A stretch of 46,200 nt of DNA from a virus. A program made the position numbers and the translations under genes. The stretch's first letter is position 1; each line of letters starts with the position of its first letter. Below, piece by piece: positions 15,845-23,206 of the stretch. The stretch is from positions 1-46,200 of IMG/VR virus record IMGVR_UViG_3300020215_000013. The stretch is one strand, 5' to 3'. The notes under the pieces were generated by a model. The model did no database searches, was not told the origin of the DNA, and was given only the letters and a program-made list of their open reading frames with translations.

Positions 15845-16995
15845 TGCCAAAATATCTTAAAGATATTAAAAGATCACAATCGGAAATCCCAAAGCGCCCT
15901 TTCCGAATAAGAGAGGATTTTGTAGCACCTTGGCAAGCCTCTATCCACACCTCTGTTGAAGAACAAGATATAAAACGAGATATATCACAAGATAGCGATT
16001 CAGGTAATATCGAGATACAAACGAGATATATACGAGATAGAAACACGATAGCATCGCGGCATATACAAGATAGCAAACCGGATAATAACCCGGTAGCAAC
16101 GAGACAACTAACGAGAGAGCATCAAGCTATAAAACAAGATATTCATCAAGATATAGAACGAGATATAAAATTATTGCGTCATCATGTAAAAGGTCTCATC
16201 GGTCATCAGAAAAACCTATTTGAATATGTGCTAGATTTCGCCAACTTAAATGATGGATTTAATAGCGGTTTTATTTCCTCGCATGAGATGGCCTTATCTA
16301 TCGGATGCACTTATGCTGTTGTTAAAATAACGCTTTTCAACATGATTAAAAAAGGCCTCTTAATACGGCACAAGGGGAAAGGATGTAGGGGAGGGTATAT
16401 TATTCTTGAAATTCCGAAAGAAATTAAAGGGCTTTACTGTGAATTTCATCAAGATATTAAGCGAGATATAAAACGAGATATATCACAAGATAAGACCGAA
16501 AATCATTATAGTAGTAGTAATAAAAATATTACTATAGGGAAGGGATGGGATGAAATTGATTGTAATCCGCTTGAAGAAATACACTTCGACAAAGGATGTC
16601 TCAAACAACTGAAAGAATGCGGTGCTCACCCTGAAATAGTTCAAGCCTCAATCAACCATTTCGCGTTTGAGCGCAATAAAGTTACTGATACTAAGGAGCG
16701 GAACGAAAAGTACCATTTAAAGCTCATTATGGGCGTTTTGAGAAAGGGTAATGCATGGACAAAGCCACAAGGCTATTTGTCTCCTCAGGAGAAAATTTTG
16801 CAGGATTTTCGGGATGAAAAGAAAGCGGAGGAGGGGAGAGTAAGACAAATGATGGATCAATTGTTTGAAGAGCAATTTAATGAATGGTATTCAAAAATAT
16901 CTCTAGACATTCGCAACAAGAGAACGGTTGGAGACCTTCGGTTAGAATTTCGTAAAACTGATTGGTCTGAAATTTATAAACGAATAAAAAAATAA
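15844..16995 (+). CDS. Winged-helix replication/partition protein with iterons inside its gene
   Basis: 383 residues. The N-terminal 110 residues contain repeated D-I-[KER]-R-D-I-type peptides (41-50, 55-76, 96-108), and the same peptide recurs at 203-216. Residues about 115-190 look like a winged helix (LFEYVLDFANLN, then SHEMALSIGCTYAVVKITLF and a GGYIILEI wing). The C-terminal part has LIMGVLRKGNAWTKPQGY, seen in similar form in the Rep-like gene at 26908. The DNA coding for the repeats is a phased iteron array, which recalls lambda O, whose gene contains the origin. Adjacent parA makes ParB the alternative. Replication initiator is my preferred reading. Confidence 0.65.
   Translation: MPKYLKDIKRSQSEIPKRPFRIREDFVAPWQASIHTSVEEQDIKRDISQDSDSGNIEIQTRYIRDRNTIASRHIQDSKPDNNPVATRQLTREHQAIKQDIHQDIERDIKLLRHHVKGLIGHQKNLFEYVLDFANLNDGFNSGFISSHEMALSIGCTYAVVKITLFNMIKKGLLIRHKGKGCRGGYIILEIPKEIKGLYCEFHQDIKRDIKRDISQDKTENHYSSSNKNITIGKGWDEIDCNPLEEIHFDKGCLKQLKECGAHPEIVQASINHFAFERNKVTDTKERNEKYHLKLIMGVLRKGNAWTKPQGYLSPQEKILQDFRDEKKAEEGRVRQMMDQLFEEQFNEWYSKISLDIRNKRTVGDLRLEFRKTDWSEIYKRIKK
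15964..16494 (+). repeat. In-gene iterons: 14 copies of C[A/G]AGATA with 11-12 bp phasing
   Basis: Copies start at 15964, 15976, 15988; 16011, 16022, 16033; 16066; 16135, 16147, 16159; and 16450, 16462, 16474, 16486. Within clusters the period is 11 or 12 bp, close to one helical turn, and the core is CGAGATATA or CAAGATATA. The inverse core is repeated in the intergenic region upstream of parA. The repeats encode low-complexity K/R/D/I/Q peptides, suggesting the DNA, not the peptide, is under selection. Candidate origin or centromere. Confidence 0.82.
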
Positions 16996-17006
16996 AGGAG
17001 AATTTT

Positions 17007-17381
17007 ATGTTAAAATTACAAAATTTACGTGGTAATCCACTTAGAGTTATTAGATTTTTATATTCTTCAATTGAAGATATTGGAAACGGTATAACAAAGA
17101 AAATTCAGCTTTCAGAGATAATAAAGACTCTTAATATTACCAGAGATTCGGCTAGAACCGCCATTAAATTTTTGAATAAAAATAATTTAATTAGAAGGTT
17201 TGATTATTTTCCAGGATTAGGAGGATGGACTCGATATGAATTGTCTAGTTTAATATACAGAGAACTTCTAAACAAAGAAGGAGAAAATGAGTTCCTAACC
17301 TTCAAGGCGAATCTCATAATAAGTTTATCAGAAGAGGATAGAAAGAGAGTTTTAGGATTTTTTTGTTCCTCCAAAGCTTGA
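17007..17381 (+). CDS. Small winged-helix DNA-binding protein
   Basis: 124 residues with SD AAGGAG. Residues about 20-80 look like a winged helix: IQLSEIIKTLNITRDSARTA, then IKFLNKNNLIRRF and a GLGGWTRYEL wing. The arrangement parallels the winged helix of the preceding protein, so it may be a reduced paralogue or a copy-control partner. It is last in the parA-rep operon. Confidence 0.65.
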   Translation: MLKLQNLRGNPLRVIRFLYSSIEDIGNGITKKIQLSEIIKTLNITRDSARTAIKFLNKNNLIRRFDYFPGLGGWTRYELSSLIYRELLNKEGENEFLTFKANLIISLSEEDRKRVLGFFCSSKA

Positions 17382-17382
17382 G

Positions 17383-17641
17383 CTAATTCCGGGGCATGGC
17401 GAATGTTGGGTTATCTATCTGGATCAAAAAATCAATATTTAATACAAAAGTTCTACGTGGATGAATTGCACAGGATTCATGCGGAAATATATGGACATTG
17501 TTCGGTATGTAATCATTACGGATGTCAAAGCATAATTCACGCTTTTGGTCTGAAGTAGGCATAAAATGGAGACCGCTCAACACACTGCTGAATCGGGATT
17601 ACGTCGACGTGCTTTCTGAATACTGACCCAATTGTTTTTCA
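17383..17641 (-). pseudogene. Possible frameshifted remnant, weakly dUTPase-like
   Basis: After the stop of the leftward gene at 17654, an ATG (17641) opens 21 codons that then hit a stop. Changing to the -1 frame near 17583 gives an open frame to 17383. The second part contains ELCFDIRNDYIPNN, then IHPRRTFVLNIDFLIQI and ends MPRN, which resembles the first half of dUTPase/dCTP-deaminase folds and stops where the P-R-S-G motif would be. The similarity is weak. It may be a decayed gene truncated by insertion of the replicon cassette, or chance. Confidence 0.28.
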
Positions 17642-17653
17642 TTTCCACAATTC

Positions 17654-17932
17654 CTAATCTGCTTTAAACGACACGCATTTCAACGTGTAATGTATGGATT
17701 TACCTTCATCGGTATATGCAATATGTAAATGCTCTTTTGGAAAAGCTATCTTTTTATCTTCACAAGCTTTTTTAGTGCTGAATAAAACATCTGTTACTAA
17801 GCTGATTTGCGGTATGTACATAGAAAGATTAAGCTGCCCATCACGACTTCTATTTTCCGATGCTTTTACTATATCTTTAACTTTAAAATAGTCTGGCGTA
17901 TTAAGATAGTATATTAAAATATAGGCTATCAT
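17654..17932 (-). CDS. Unknown early protein, 92 residues
   Basis: It overlaps the preceding YopX-like gene by 4 bp (ATGA), so it belongs to the early operon. The protein starts MIAYILIYYLNTPDYFKVKD and has no clear membrane segment or metal motif. No family is recognised. Confidence 0.55.
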   Translation of the reverse strand: MIAYILIYYLNTPDYFKVKDIVKASENRSRDGQLNLSMYIPQISLVTDVLFSTKKACEDKKIAFPKEHLHIAYTDEGKSIHYTLKCVSFKAD

Positions 17933-18309
17933 TTTATTAGCTCCGGGTTTTGGTGGATGTTGCCGACGATTTTACCCTTTGACATATTGCAGACAAGCGG
18001 CAACACACAGTTTTTGTTAACAACAGCTCTAAGCATATATCTACATCTATCATACATGACAATATAATGATGCCCTCCTAATTTAACCAAATCATCCTCG
18101 CAATATTCCTTTCCATTTATATCCAGGCAATTTTCGCCGAGATATCGCATGATTTTCAAATTAGGGTCATCTAAGGACGCGAAAAGATCGTGGAAATAAA
18201 GTCCGATTTTAATTCCCCAAGCATTTCCGCTATCCGTTATATCATTAAATGTAAAGACCTTCATTTTTTTGAACTTATTGTGCCAAGCTCTAAATTTATA
18301 CTGTTGCAT
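17929..18309 (-). CDS. YopX-domain protein
   Basis: 126 residues from ATG 18309, which overlaps the stop of the HAD gene (TAATG); the frame extends upstream only through the HAD gene antisense frame. It opens QQYKFRAWHNKFKKM, the typical [IK]KFRAWd...kkM start of YopX proteins, followed by IMRYLGENCLDINGKEYCED and DLVKL, equivalent to the family's G..D..G..iyegDivk motif. YopX proteins are common in phages; their role is unknown. Confidence 0.85.
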   Translation of the reverse strand: MQQYKFRAWHNKFKKMKVFTFNDITDSGNAWGIKIGLYFHDLFASLDDPNLKIMRYLGENCLDINGKEYCEDDLVKLGGHHYIVMYDRCRYMLRAVVNKNCVLPLVCNMSKGKIVGNIHQNPELIK

Positions 18310-18821
18310 TAAAAATCTCCTTTGGCAACTTGCAAACAAGTTACGCCAATTGATCGCCACATATCTACCACTTTTTGACGGTCGTCGAAGACGCAAATTA
18401 AGCGGTCTTTGTCTTGCTGCGACAATTCGTTGTACCATTGAGCCTTTAGAATTTGGTCTGGAGTAGAGTCACCTTGTTTTCGCATATATAGTATACTTGC
18501 GCAATAAGGTTCTCCTGCAATCCCCAGTAATGTATTTTTAGATAGCCATTTTATTGTTTGATTAAGAACAATGATACTTCGACCAGAAAATATTTTTATA
18601 TCTGAAGGCGGCTCTATTTTGGTTCGGCATTGTCCGCAGCATTCATCCTCTCCAAAAAGCAGTTGTTCCATGATTCGTATAACAGGTTTATTTGGAACAT
18701 CATCCACACAAGCCCTATAAAAATCATCCCAGCGTTGATTTTTCTTATCTGCAATAAAATGTTTGCGATGATCGTTGAGCGCTAAAGTGCCATCTAAATC
18801 AAATATGTAAAGTGGTTTCAT
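18309..18821 (-). CDS. HAD-superfamily phosphatase (polynucleotide phosphatase-like)
   Basis: 170 residues. Motif I is FDLDGTLA at about 6-13, motif II FSGRS at about 78-82, and motif III/IV region CVFDDRQKVVDMWRSIGV at about 143-160. The layout, with MRKQGD before K-x-x-W, matches the 3'-phosphatase domain of T4 polynucleotide kinase-like phage proteins. Such enzymes repair nucleic-acid ends, but deoxynucleotide phosphatase activity is also possible. There is no kinase domain. It is coupled to its neighbours by overlapping stop and start codons. Confidence 0.88.
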   Translation of the reverse strand: MKPLYIFDLDGTLALNDHRKHFIADKKNQRWDDFYRACVDDVPNKPVIRIMEQLLFGEDECCGQCRTKIEPPSDIKIFSGRSIIVLNQTIKWLSKNTLLGIAGEPYCASILYMRKQGDSTPDQILKAQWYNELSQQDKDRLICVFDDRQKVVDMWRSIGVTCLQVAKGDF

Positions 18822-19399
18822 TTATTATCCGCCTCAATATTTATAGTTGTTCTGTACTTACCTGGTTCCCAAGACCAGGGTTTTTCTTGCGCTAATGCTT
18901 CATTTAGAGCATTCAATGCGTTTTTAACAGCTTTGCTGGCAACGTCATCAAAATCATAGTTTTCAGGAAGAGCTTGCTCAAAATAATCAGCATCAACTGA
19001 ACCTGGTTTCACGCCCTCACAGATAACCAATCTTAAATCGGGTGTAGGTCCAAGCTCATTATCTTCTAAAAAACATTCGATGTCGTCTATACTATAAAAA
19101 TATTCGTCGTGCGCATAAGAATAAAGAGGGGTTTTTTCATCCCACTCCTTAAACTCTTTTTTATTGTACTGCTCGATATTCTTTTTGTTCCAAGCCTCAT
19201 CACGACATATTACACAGGCTGTATAATAGTCTCTTTTAAACATTTGTCCGCACTTACATAAAGTATGTGTTGCGCCATCTTGTCTGGCTGAATCTTCAGA
19301 CAAAAAATAATTGCCTTTGCTACTCATCCATGCTTCTACTGTAACTTTTTTAGCAGATTCTTCATCAGTAACTAAGATGATTATTTCTTCTTGTTGCAT
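18818..19399 (-). CDS. Conserved phage protein with zinc knuckle, 193 residues
   Basis: It has a good SD (AGGGAG). Residues about 40-75 hold LCKCGQMF and CVIC, four Cys arranged as a zinc ribbon, after an SEDSARQDGATH segment. The centre is acidic (YFYSIDDIECFLEDN). Similar proteins are frequent in early regions of proteobacterial phages; no function is known to me. Confidence 0.65.
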   Translation of the reverse strand: MQQEEIIILVTDEESAKKVTVEAWMSSKGNYFLSEDSARQDGATHTLCKCGQMFKRDYYTACVICRDEAWNKKNIEQYNKKEFKEWDEKTPLYSYAHDEYFYSIDDIECFLEDNELGPTPDLRLVICEGVKPGSVDADYFEQALPENYDFDDVASKAVKNALNALNEALAQEKPWSWEPGKYRTTINIEADNK

Positions 19400-19413
19400 A
19401 AAACTCCCTTAAA

Positions 19414-19902
19414 TTATTTTAGATAAATCTTGCGGTACATTTCGTTGTGTTTTCTTATTGCATCTTGCTTTTCTCCAAAAAACCAGCTTCCAGCAGCATA
19501 GCATAAAACATGTTTGCAATAAGTTCGGAAGATAAGAATAGGGCCATCTCCAGCAAAAGTTTTAGTTATGTCCTCTTGAATTTCTAATATTCCATTGCAA
19601 TAAATGCACGGCTTTAGTTCCTCAACCGGCTCGAAGATGAATTTTTCGTTATTTAAGTAATACTGCTTACCTTTGCAAACAAATTTCATAGATTTAGATG
19701 ATAATGAAAGATCCAATAAGTAAGTTAACAATTTTAACCCAAGGGTGGTCATTTTTTCAGAAGTTATGAATAAACGATCATCACTGTACATAGTGCATAA
19801 ACCGATTATCTCAAGCTTATAATTCTTATTTTCATATTCTTGAATAAGACGACTTCCAATAGACATCGCCAAATTTTCAAGAATCTCGTCGATTTTTTTC
19901 AT
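19414..19902 (-). CDS. Lar-like zinc-ribbon protein, 162 residues
   Basis: The ATG at 19902 is preceded by AAGGAG. The C-terminal third has LKPCIYCNG, later TYCKHVLCYAAGSWF and EKQDAIRKHNEM, matching the shape of Lar-type zinc proteins (PCPFCG ... C..C ... AI..WN). Lar of the Rac prophage alleviates type I restriction, but most homologues are untested. The N-terminal 100 residues are unassigned. Confidence 0.6.
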   Translation of the reverse strand: MKKIDEILENLAMSIGSRLIQEYENKNYKLEIIGLCTMYSDDRLFITSEKMTTLGLKLLTYLLDLSLSSKSMKFVCKGKQYYLNNEKFIFEPVEELKPCIYCNGILEIQEDITKTFAGDGPILIFRTYCKHVLCYAAGSWFFGEKQDAIRKHNEMYRKIYLK

Positions 19903-19912
19903 CAATTACTCC

Positions 19913-20294
19913 TTAATTTTCATATCCAATTGATTGAAAAAAGTATCCCATTTTTTTACCTTCTCCCGATCCTAAAATAGATTCAAGTATGTTATTAGAT
20001 TTTTCTTTATCTGGATTTTTAAGTAAAATTTCTTTGGATATCGTATTTATAATTAAGTCTTTATCTGGAGATTTAATCCAGGAAAGCAATTGCTCATAGC
20101 AGGTTTTTTAATTCAAATTTATTTTCGAATGCTATTTTAAATTTCTGGGCTCCGAATTGAATTTTAATACTTGCAGAGACATTTTCAATTTCATTCTCGG
20201 AAGTCCATATTAAGAAAGCATCTATTGAGGTAGGATAAATTAACGTAAAACCTTGATCTATCCCATCATCAAACATTATTTTCAAAAAAGACAT
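19913..20294 (-). pseudogene. Early gene split by a one-base shift in an A6 run
   Basis: The first 66 codons (MSFLKIMFDDGIDQGF start, 20294) end with TGA at 20094, just after a run of six A (minus strand). Removing one A lets the frame continue through TCYEQLLSWIKSPDKDLII to the stop at 19913, adding about 60 natural-looking residues and filling an otherwise empty gap up to the next gene. The whole product would be about 126 residues. It may be a sequencing or assembly indel, a real mutation, or slippage in expression. No family is recognised. Confidence 0.6.
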
Positions 20295-20308
20295 AAATAC
20301 TCCTATTG

Positions 20309-20515
20309 TTAATTACTTCTTAAGCTTTTAAAATCAGTTTTCGGTTTTGAGAATCGACCTTTAAAATTAGTCTTTTCTCTGTTCTTATCAGCCCAGCACT
20401 TGAGGCAGTCTTGTTTTTCTAATCCCATGATAACTTGATTTGCGTCTCGATAGGCGTCGAAAACATCATGCTCCTGCGAATGTCCACAGTTGTGATAAAT
20501 AGTGTATTTAGCCAT
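20309..20515 (-). CDS. Small zinc-knuckle protein, 68 residues
   Basis: The start is preceded by AAGGAG, which lies within the end of csrA. HNCGH at about 8-12 and CLKCW at about 37-41 can form one zinc site. The C-terminal 25 residues are basic ([12 protein letters not shown]), suggesting nucleic-acid contact. No family is recognised. Confidence 0.6.
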   Translation of the reverse strand: MAKYTIYHNCGHSQEHDVFDAYRDANQVIMGLEKQDCLKCWADKNREKTNFKGRFSKPKTDFKSLRSN

Positions 20516-20711
20516 TTTCTACTCCTTCTGAATTAGGTTCATTTGCATAGTATTCGATACGCGCTTGAATCTCCTCTCGATTAACTGAAATATGTCTTGG
20601 TGCTTCGATTCCTAAGCGAACTTGATTGCCTCGAATGCCAAGAACAGTGATCACAATTTCATTATTATTTATAAATAATCGCTCATTAGTAGAGCGCGTA
20701 AGAATTAACAT
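20508..20711 (-). CDS. csrA: CsrA/RsmA-family post-transcriptional regulator
   Basis: 67 residues, close to the usual 60-65. It begins [14 protein letters not shown], continues [18 protein letters not shown] and ends the core with ISVNREEI. The RNA-binding residues of E. coli CsrA (L4, R6, V42, R44) are all present here (L4, R6, V43, R45, with one inserted residue). CsrA dimers bind GGA in mRNA loops near ribosome-binding sites and control translation and stability. Here it sits in the early operon, coupled to zinc-ribbon genes, and could reprogram host CsrA targets or regulate phage mRNAs. Confidence 0.95.
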   Translation of the reverse strand: MLILTRSTNERLFINNNEIVITVLGIRGNQVRLGIEAPRHISVNREEIQARIEYYANEPNSEGVENG

Positions 20712-20893
20712 TTATATTTCTCCATAAGCTCAAGAAGAAAGCTCCATTCTTCAATTGCCTTATCTTTAGTTGGTTGGATTTTAGTTCTGCATTCACACCT
20801 TGCGCACTCAATTTCATATTCATCTAATATTTTACATAAATATGCTCTACCTCCACATTTGCATCCTTTTCCATGTTCTTCTACTCTAATCAC
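20705..20893 (-). CDS. Lar-like small zinc-ribbon protein, 62 residues
   Basis: It starts at GTG 20893 with GGGAG upstream. It has CKCGG, then CARCECRT and KAIEEWSFL, the compact Lar/restriction-alleviation layout (two Cys pairs then AI..W). It overlaps csrA by 7 bp. A role in countering type I restriction is suggested by the family name only. Confidence 0.68.
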   Translation of the reverse strand: MIRVEEHGKGCKCGGRAYLCKILDEYEIECARCECRTKIQPTKDKAIEEWSFLLELMEKYKC

Positions 20894-21125
20894 TATTTTT
20901 CTCCCTGAAATTCAAAACAAAGTCCTTGAAAGAGGAATTTGCTGGGCAATAGACTGGCTTTGGTCTCTTCAGGATTGCCTGTTTTCTAGCTAATTCTAAA
21001 GTGCAATCTGGACAGTAACCCCATGAACCGATTATAACGCCTCCGTGCCGATCACTATTCGTGAAATCGGCGCTGCATTGATCGCAATAGACGCCATTAC
21101 CTTTGTATTTATAGATGCTCTTCAT
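20886..21125 (-). CDS. Zinc-ribbon protein, 79 residues
   Basis: Cys pairs YCDQCS (about 13-18) and YCPDCT (about 37-42) frame a G-rich middle (HGGVIIGSWG). It overlaps the next gene by 8 bp. The start lacks a strong SD, and a stable hairpin lies upstream (21154-21171). No known family. Confidence 0.58.
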   Translation of the reverse strand: MKSIYKYKGNGVYCDQCSADFTNSDRHGGVIIGSWGYCPDCTLELARKQAILKRPKPVYCPANSSFKDFVLNFREKNSD

Positions 21126-21153
21126 TAGCCGTTGCCTTTAGTTTTTTAAAGTC

Positions 21154-21171
21154 GCCGGTGTTTCCACCGGC
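21154..21171 (-). promoter_or_regulatory. Strong hairpin with GAAA loop before a zinc-ribbon gene
   Basis: On the transcribed (minus) strand GCCGGTG and CACCGGC pair perfectly around GAAA. No U-tract follows, so it is not a classical terminator. The loop contains a GGA triplet with its closing base, as found in CsrA sites, and csrA is three genes downstream. A link to CsrA autoregulation is speculation. Confidence 0.45.
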
Positions 21172-21198
21172 AGTGTATCCAATCGAATTTTAGTTTTT

Positions 21199-21402
21199 TT
21201 ACTGTCCTTGTACCTCCTTGTTTTCAGACTTATTTTTATGGTATTTAACATTTTCTTTTCCAAAATCTGTTCCTCTATATTTTATGGCGCATTCTGCATG
21301 TTGAGTTGCCCATCCTTTAGGAAACCGTTCAAAGTGACCTTGACCAACCTCAACCCTAGTCTTGCATCTATAACATATCCCGGGATATTTATTCCTTGGC
21401 AT
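21199..21402 (-). CDS. Conserved phage zinc protein (PGICYRC...GHFER type)
   Basis: 67 residues, SD AAGGAGG. It has CYRCKTRVEVGQGHFER and W.TQHAECAIKYRGT, a pattern I associate with small conserved phage proteins in recombination/early regions: C..C followed by G.GH.er and H..C. It lies directly downstream of the YqaJ-like gene. Function unknown. Confidence 0.68.
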   Translation of the reverse strand: MPRNKYPGICYRCKTRVEVGQGHFERFPKGWATQHAECAIKYRGTDFGKENVKYHKNKSENKEVQGQ

Positions 21403-21411
21403 AAAGCCTCC

Positions 21412-22302
21412 TTATTTGATTAAAAACCGCCTGCTTCCAGGAACAATTTTCTGAAACTGGCTATGAAGATCAGGGTGCTTGTCTTTGAATGTATCCACGT
21501 CGAATTTAGTACTCTCTTTCGAATTCTTCCAAGTGCAAAGGACTTTATCTTCGAAAGTTAAACCTTCCTTGTCTTTTAAATCGATCATAATTTTACCCTT
21601 TATATCTTTCTCCTGTGATTCAAGATGTTTTATCTGCTCTTGGATTATTTTCAGTCTTTCGATATCTTGAGATTGTTCATAAGTGGCATCTAAAAAATCC
21701 CCCGATATATGCTTTGTATAAAATGTTTTAACATCCATAATGTTTTGAGGAGGCGGGGGAATGTCTTTTTTAATATAGAGATCCCAAAACTTATTTGCTT
21801 CTTCAAGCATGTAGCTGTAGAAATCAGGATCAAAGTTACAGTTATGTCTGTATAATTGCTTTTCTATAATATTCAAAACTACTATTTCTCCAAATTCCAA
21901 ATTACTTAATCCCAAATGTAATTGAAGTTTTGAATAATAGAACATGAATTTAATATCAGATGAATCCAGATATTTTTTACTTGATCCTAATTCTAACGCC
22001 CCAGAAACAACTCTGCCATTCTTGTCAAGATAAATAGAATGAGGAGGAGAGCAAATAAATTCATACTGATTACTATCTATATAGTCTGATATTCTTGTTT
22101 CTAGATTCGTTTCTTCTTTCCAGCAATTAAGAACGATATTTTTTATTATTTTGTCGAACTTTAAATTTATATCATTATTATTACTTTCAGATTTTCCAGT
22201 TTTCTCCATCCATACTTGAAAGCTAGATTTATATTTATTATAACCCAAGATCGATGCTATATCTGATCCAAACAAAAATAAAGGTTCCGGTCTAGCTAGC
22301 AT
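21412..22302 (-). CDS. YqaJ/lambda Exo-like recombinase nuclease with altered active site
   Basis: 296 residues from ATG 22302, which has AAGGAG upstream. The start FLFGSDIASILGYNKYKSSF is the typical G.SdiaailG.npy.s entry of YqaJ proteins. The usual TPDG..., LEIK active site is here CSPPHS (84-89) and ALELGSS (102-108), so the catalytic Asp and Lys appear to be missing. The helix YSKLQLHLGL corresponds to the Q.Q..L motif. A coiled coil (IKHLESQEKDIKGK) follows. It overlaps the Sak4-like ATPase gene. It may be inactive, or use other residues. Confidence 0.78.
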   Translation of the reverse strand: MLARPEPLFLFGSDIASILGYNKYKSSFQVWMEKTGKSESNNNDINLKFDKIIKNIVLNCWKEETNLETRISDYIDSNQYEFICSPPHSIYLDKNGRVVSGALELGSSKKYLDSSDIKFMFYYSKLQLHLGLSNLEFGEIVVLNIIEKQLYRHNCNFDPDFYSYMLEEANKFWDLYIKKDIPPPPQNIMDVKTFYTKHISGDFLDATYEQSQDIERLKIIQEQIKHLESQEKDIKGKIMIDLKDKEGLTFEDKVLCTWKNSKESTKFDVDTFKDKHPDLHSQFQKIVPGSRRFLIK

Positions 22303-23206
22303 TAGCCGCTCCTTGCGTTTCTTTAGCGATTTTTGCTTTAACAGCATCTTCTAATGAATTAATGAATTTTTGAATTTCTTCAGATGGCAAAGACTCTTTT
22401 GAATAAAATCCTTTCCCTTCCAGCTTTCTATTAATCTGTTCTTCGGTATAATTTAATGTTATGCACAAGCTATGAAAAATTTTAAGTTGTTCTTCTGTCG
22501 CAAGAGAGATTTCTTCGCCTTCATTTAGCCAGTTTGATAGCTCATTACCCAATTCAATCCCAGGCTTATCTATTGATCTATCAATAAATTTACCAGTTCT
22601 ATCTTTAATAAATGTTGCAGTATTGTCACTATCCATCATGATAGCTAATGTAAACTCATATTCTATGTTTCCTTTTTGTTCCGGAGTTAATCCAACCTTT
22701 CTTGGCCTTTGCTTTTTAAACCCATTTTTTTCATACTCTTCTAGAACATATTCAGTTTTAGCGCGAGTGCAGGCAATAATATGACAAGGGCAGCTCATAA
22801 TTGCTTCTATAAATCTTTTATAACTGGGTGTTCCAATCCTTCCCCATTCGCTGAATGTATTTCCAGATTTAGATTTTGCTGCTGCCTGCTCGACGTCTTC
22901 TTTTATCTGATCCCATACTGGAGTAATTGTATCAAGAATAATTATTTCATATCCGAGTTTAGCTGCTTGATTAATGGCTGAAATATATGTATCAACTGTA
23001 AAATCAGGCAGCTCTAAAACGTCAAAATCAACGAGATTAGAATAAAGGCTTGCGCTACCGCGTTCAGTGTCAATAACAGCAATCTTTTTACCCATGCCAG
23101 ATGCTATCAATAATGAAGAATACGTTTTACCTGAACCTGATGTTCCAGAGATTAACATTCTTAATTTAGATTTTTTCCGAGTAGCTTTTTTAAATTCAAA
23201 TTTCAT
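22292..23206 (-). CDS. Sak4-like RecA-fold ATPase (phage annealing/recombination protein)
   Basis: 304 residues, SD AAGGAG. Walker A is GTSGSGKT at 21-28, then AVIDTERGSAS (43-53), and Walker B IIILDTITPVW at 88-98. This is the AAA_24 RecA-core type common in phages and related to Sak4 annealing proteins. It is expected to act with SSB and a YqaJ-type exonuclease in homologous recombination. Both are in this genome, and the nuclease gene is directly coupled downstream. Confidence 0.9.
   Translation of the reverse strand: MKFEFKKATRKKSKLRMLISGTSGSGKTYSSLLIASGMGKKIAVIDTERGSASLYSNLVDFDVLELPDFTVDTYISAINQAAKLGYEIIILDTITPVWDQIKEDVEQAAAKSKSGNTFSEWGRIGTPSYKRFIEAIMSCPCHIIACTRAKTEYVLEEYEKNGFKKQRPRKVGLTPEQKGNIEYEFTLAIMMDSDNTATFIKDRTGKFIDRSIDKPGIELGNELSNWLNEGEEISLATEEQLKIFHSLCITLNYTEEQINRKLEGKGFYSKESLPSEEIQKFINSLEDAVKAKIAKETQGAANAS

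Noticed and set aside
15964-16494. CRISPR array
   Set aside because: Repeats are only 7-9 bp, lie in an open reading frame, and are separated by a few bases without unique spacers; iterons explain them better.
17403-17558. 51-codon plus-strand frame with CSVCNHYGC
   Set aside because: The Cys motif is attractive, but there is only a weak GGGG upstream, no coupling to the gene before, and it overlaps the competing minus-strand remnant; evidence is insufficient either way.
20094-20124. Programmed frameshift as the firm explanation of the A6 site
   Set aside because: No canonical X XXY YYZ heptamer in phase for the required shift and no clear stimulating hairpin; indel or mutation is at least as likely, so it is listed only as an interrupted gene.
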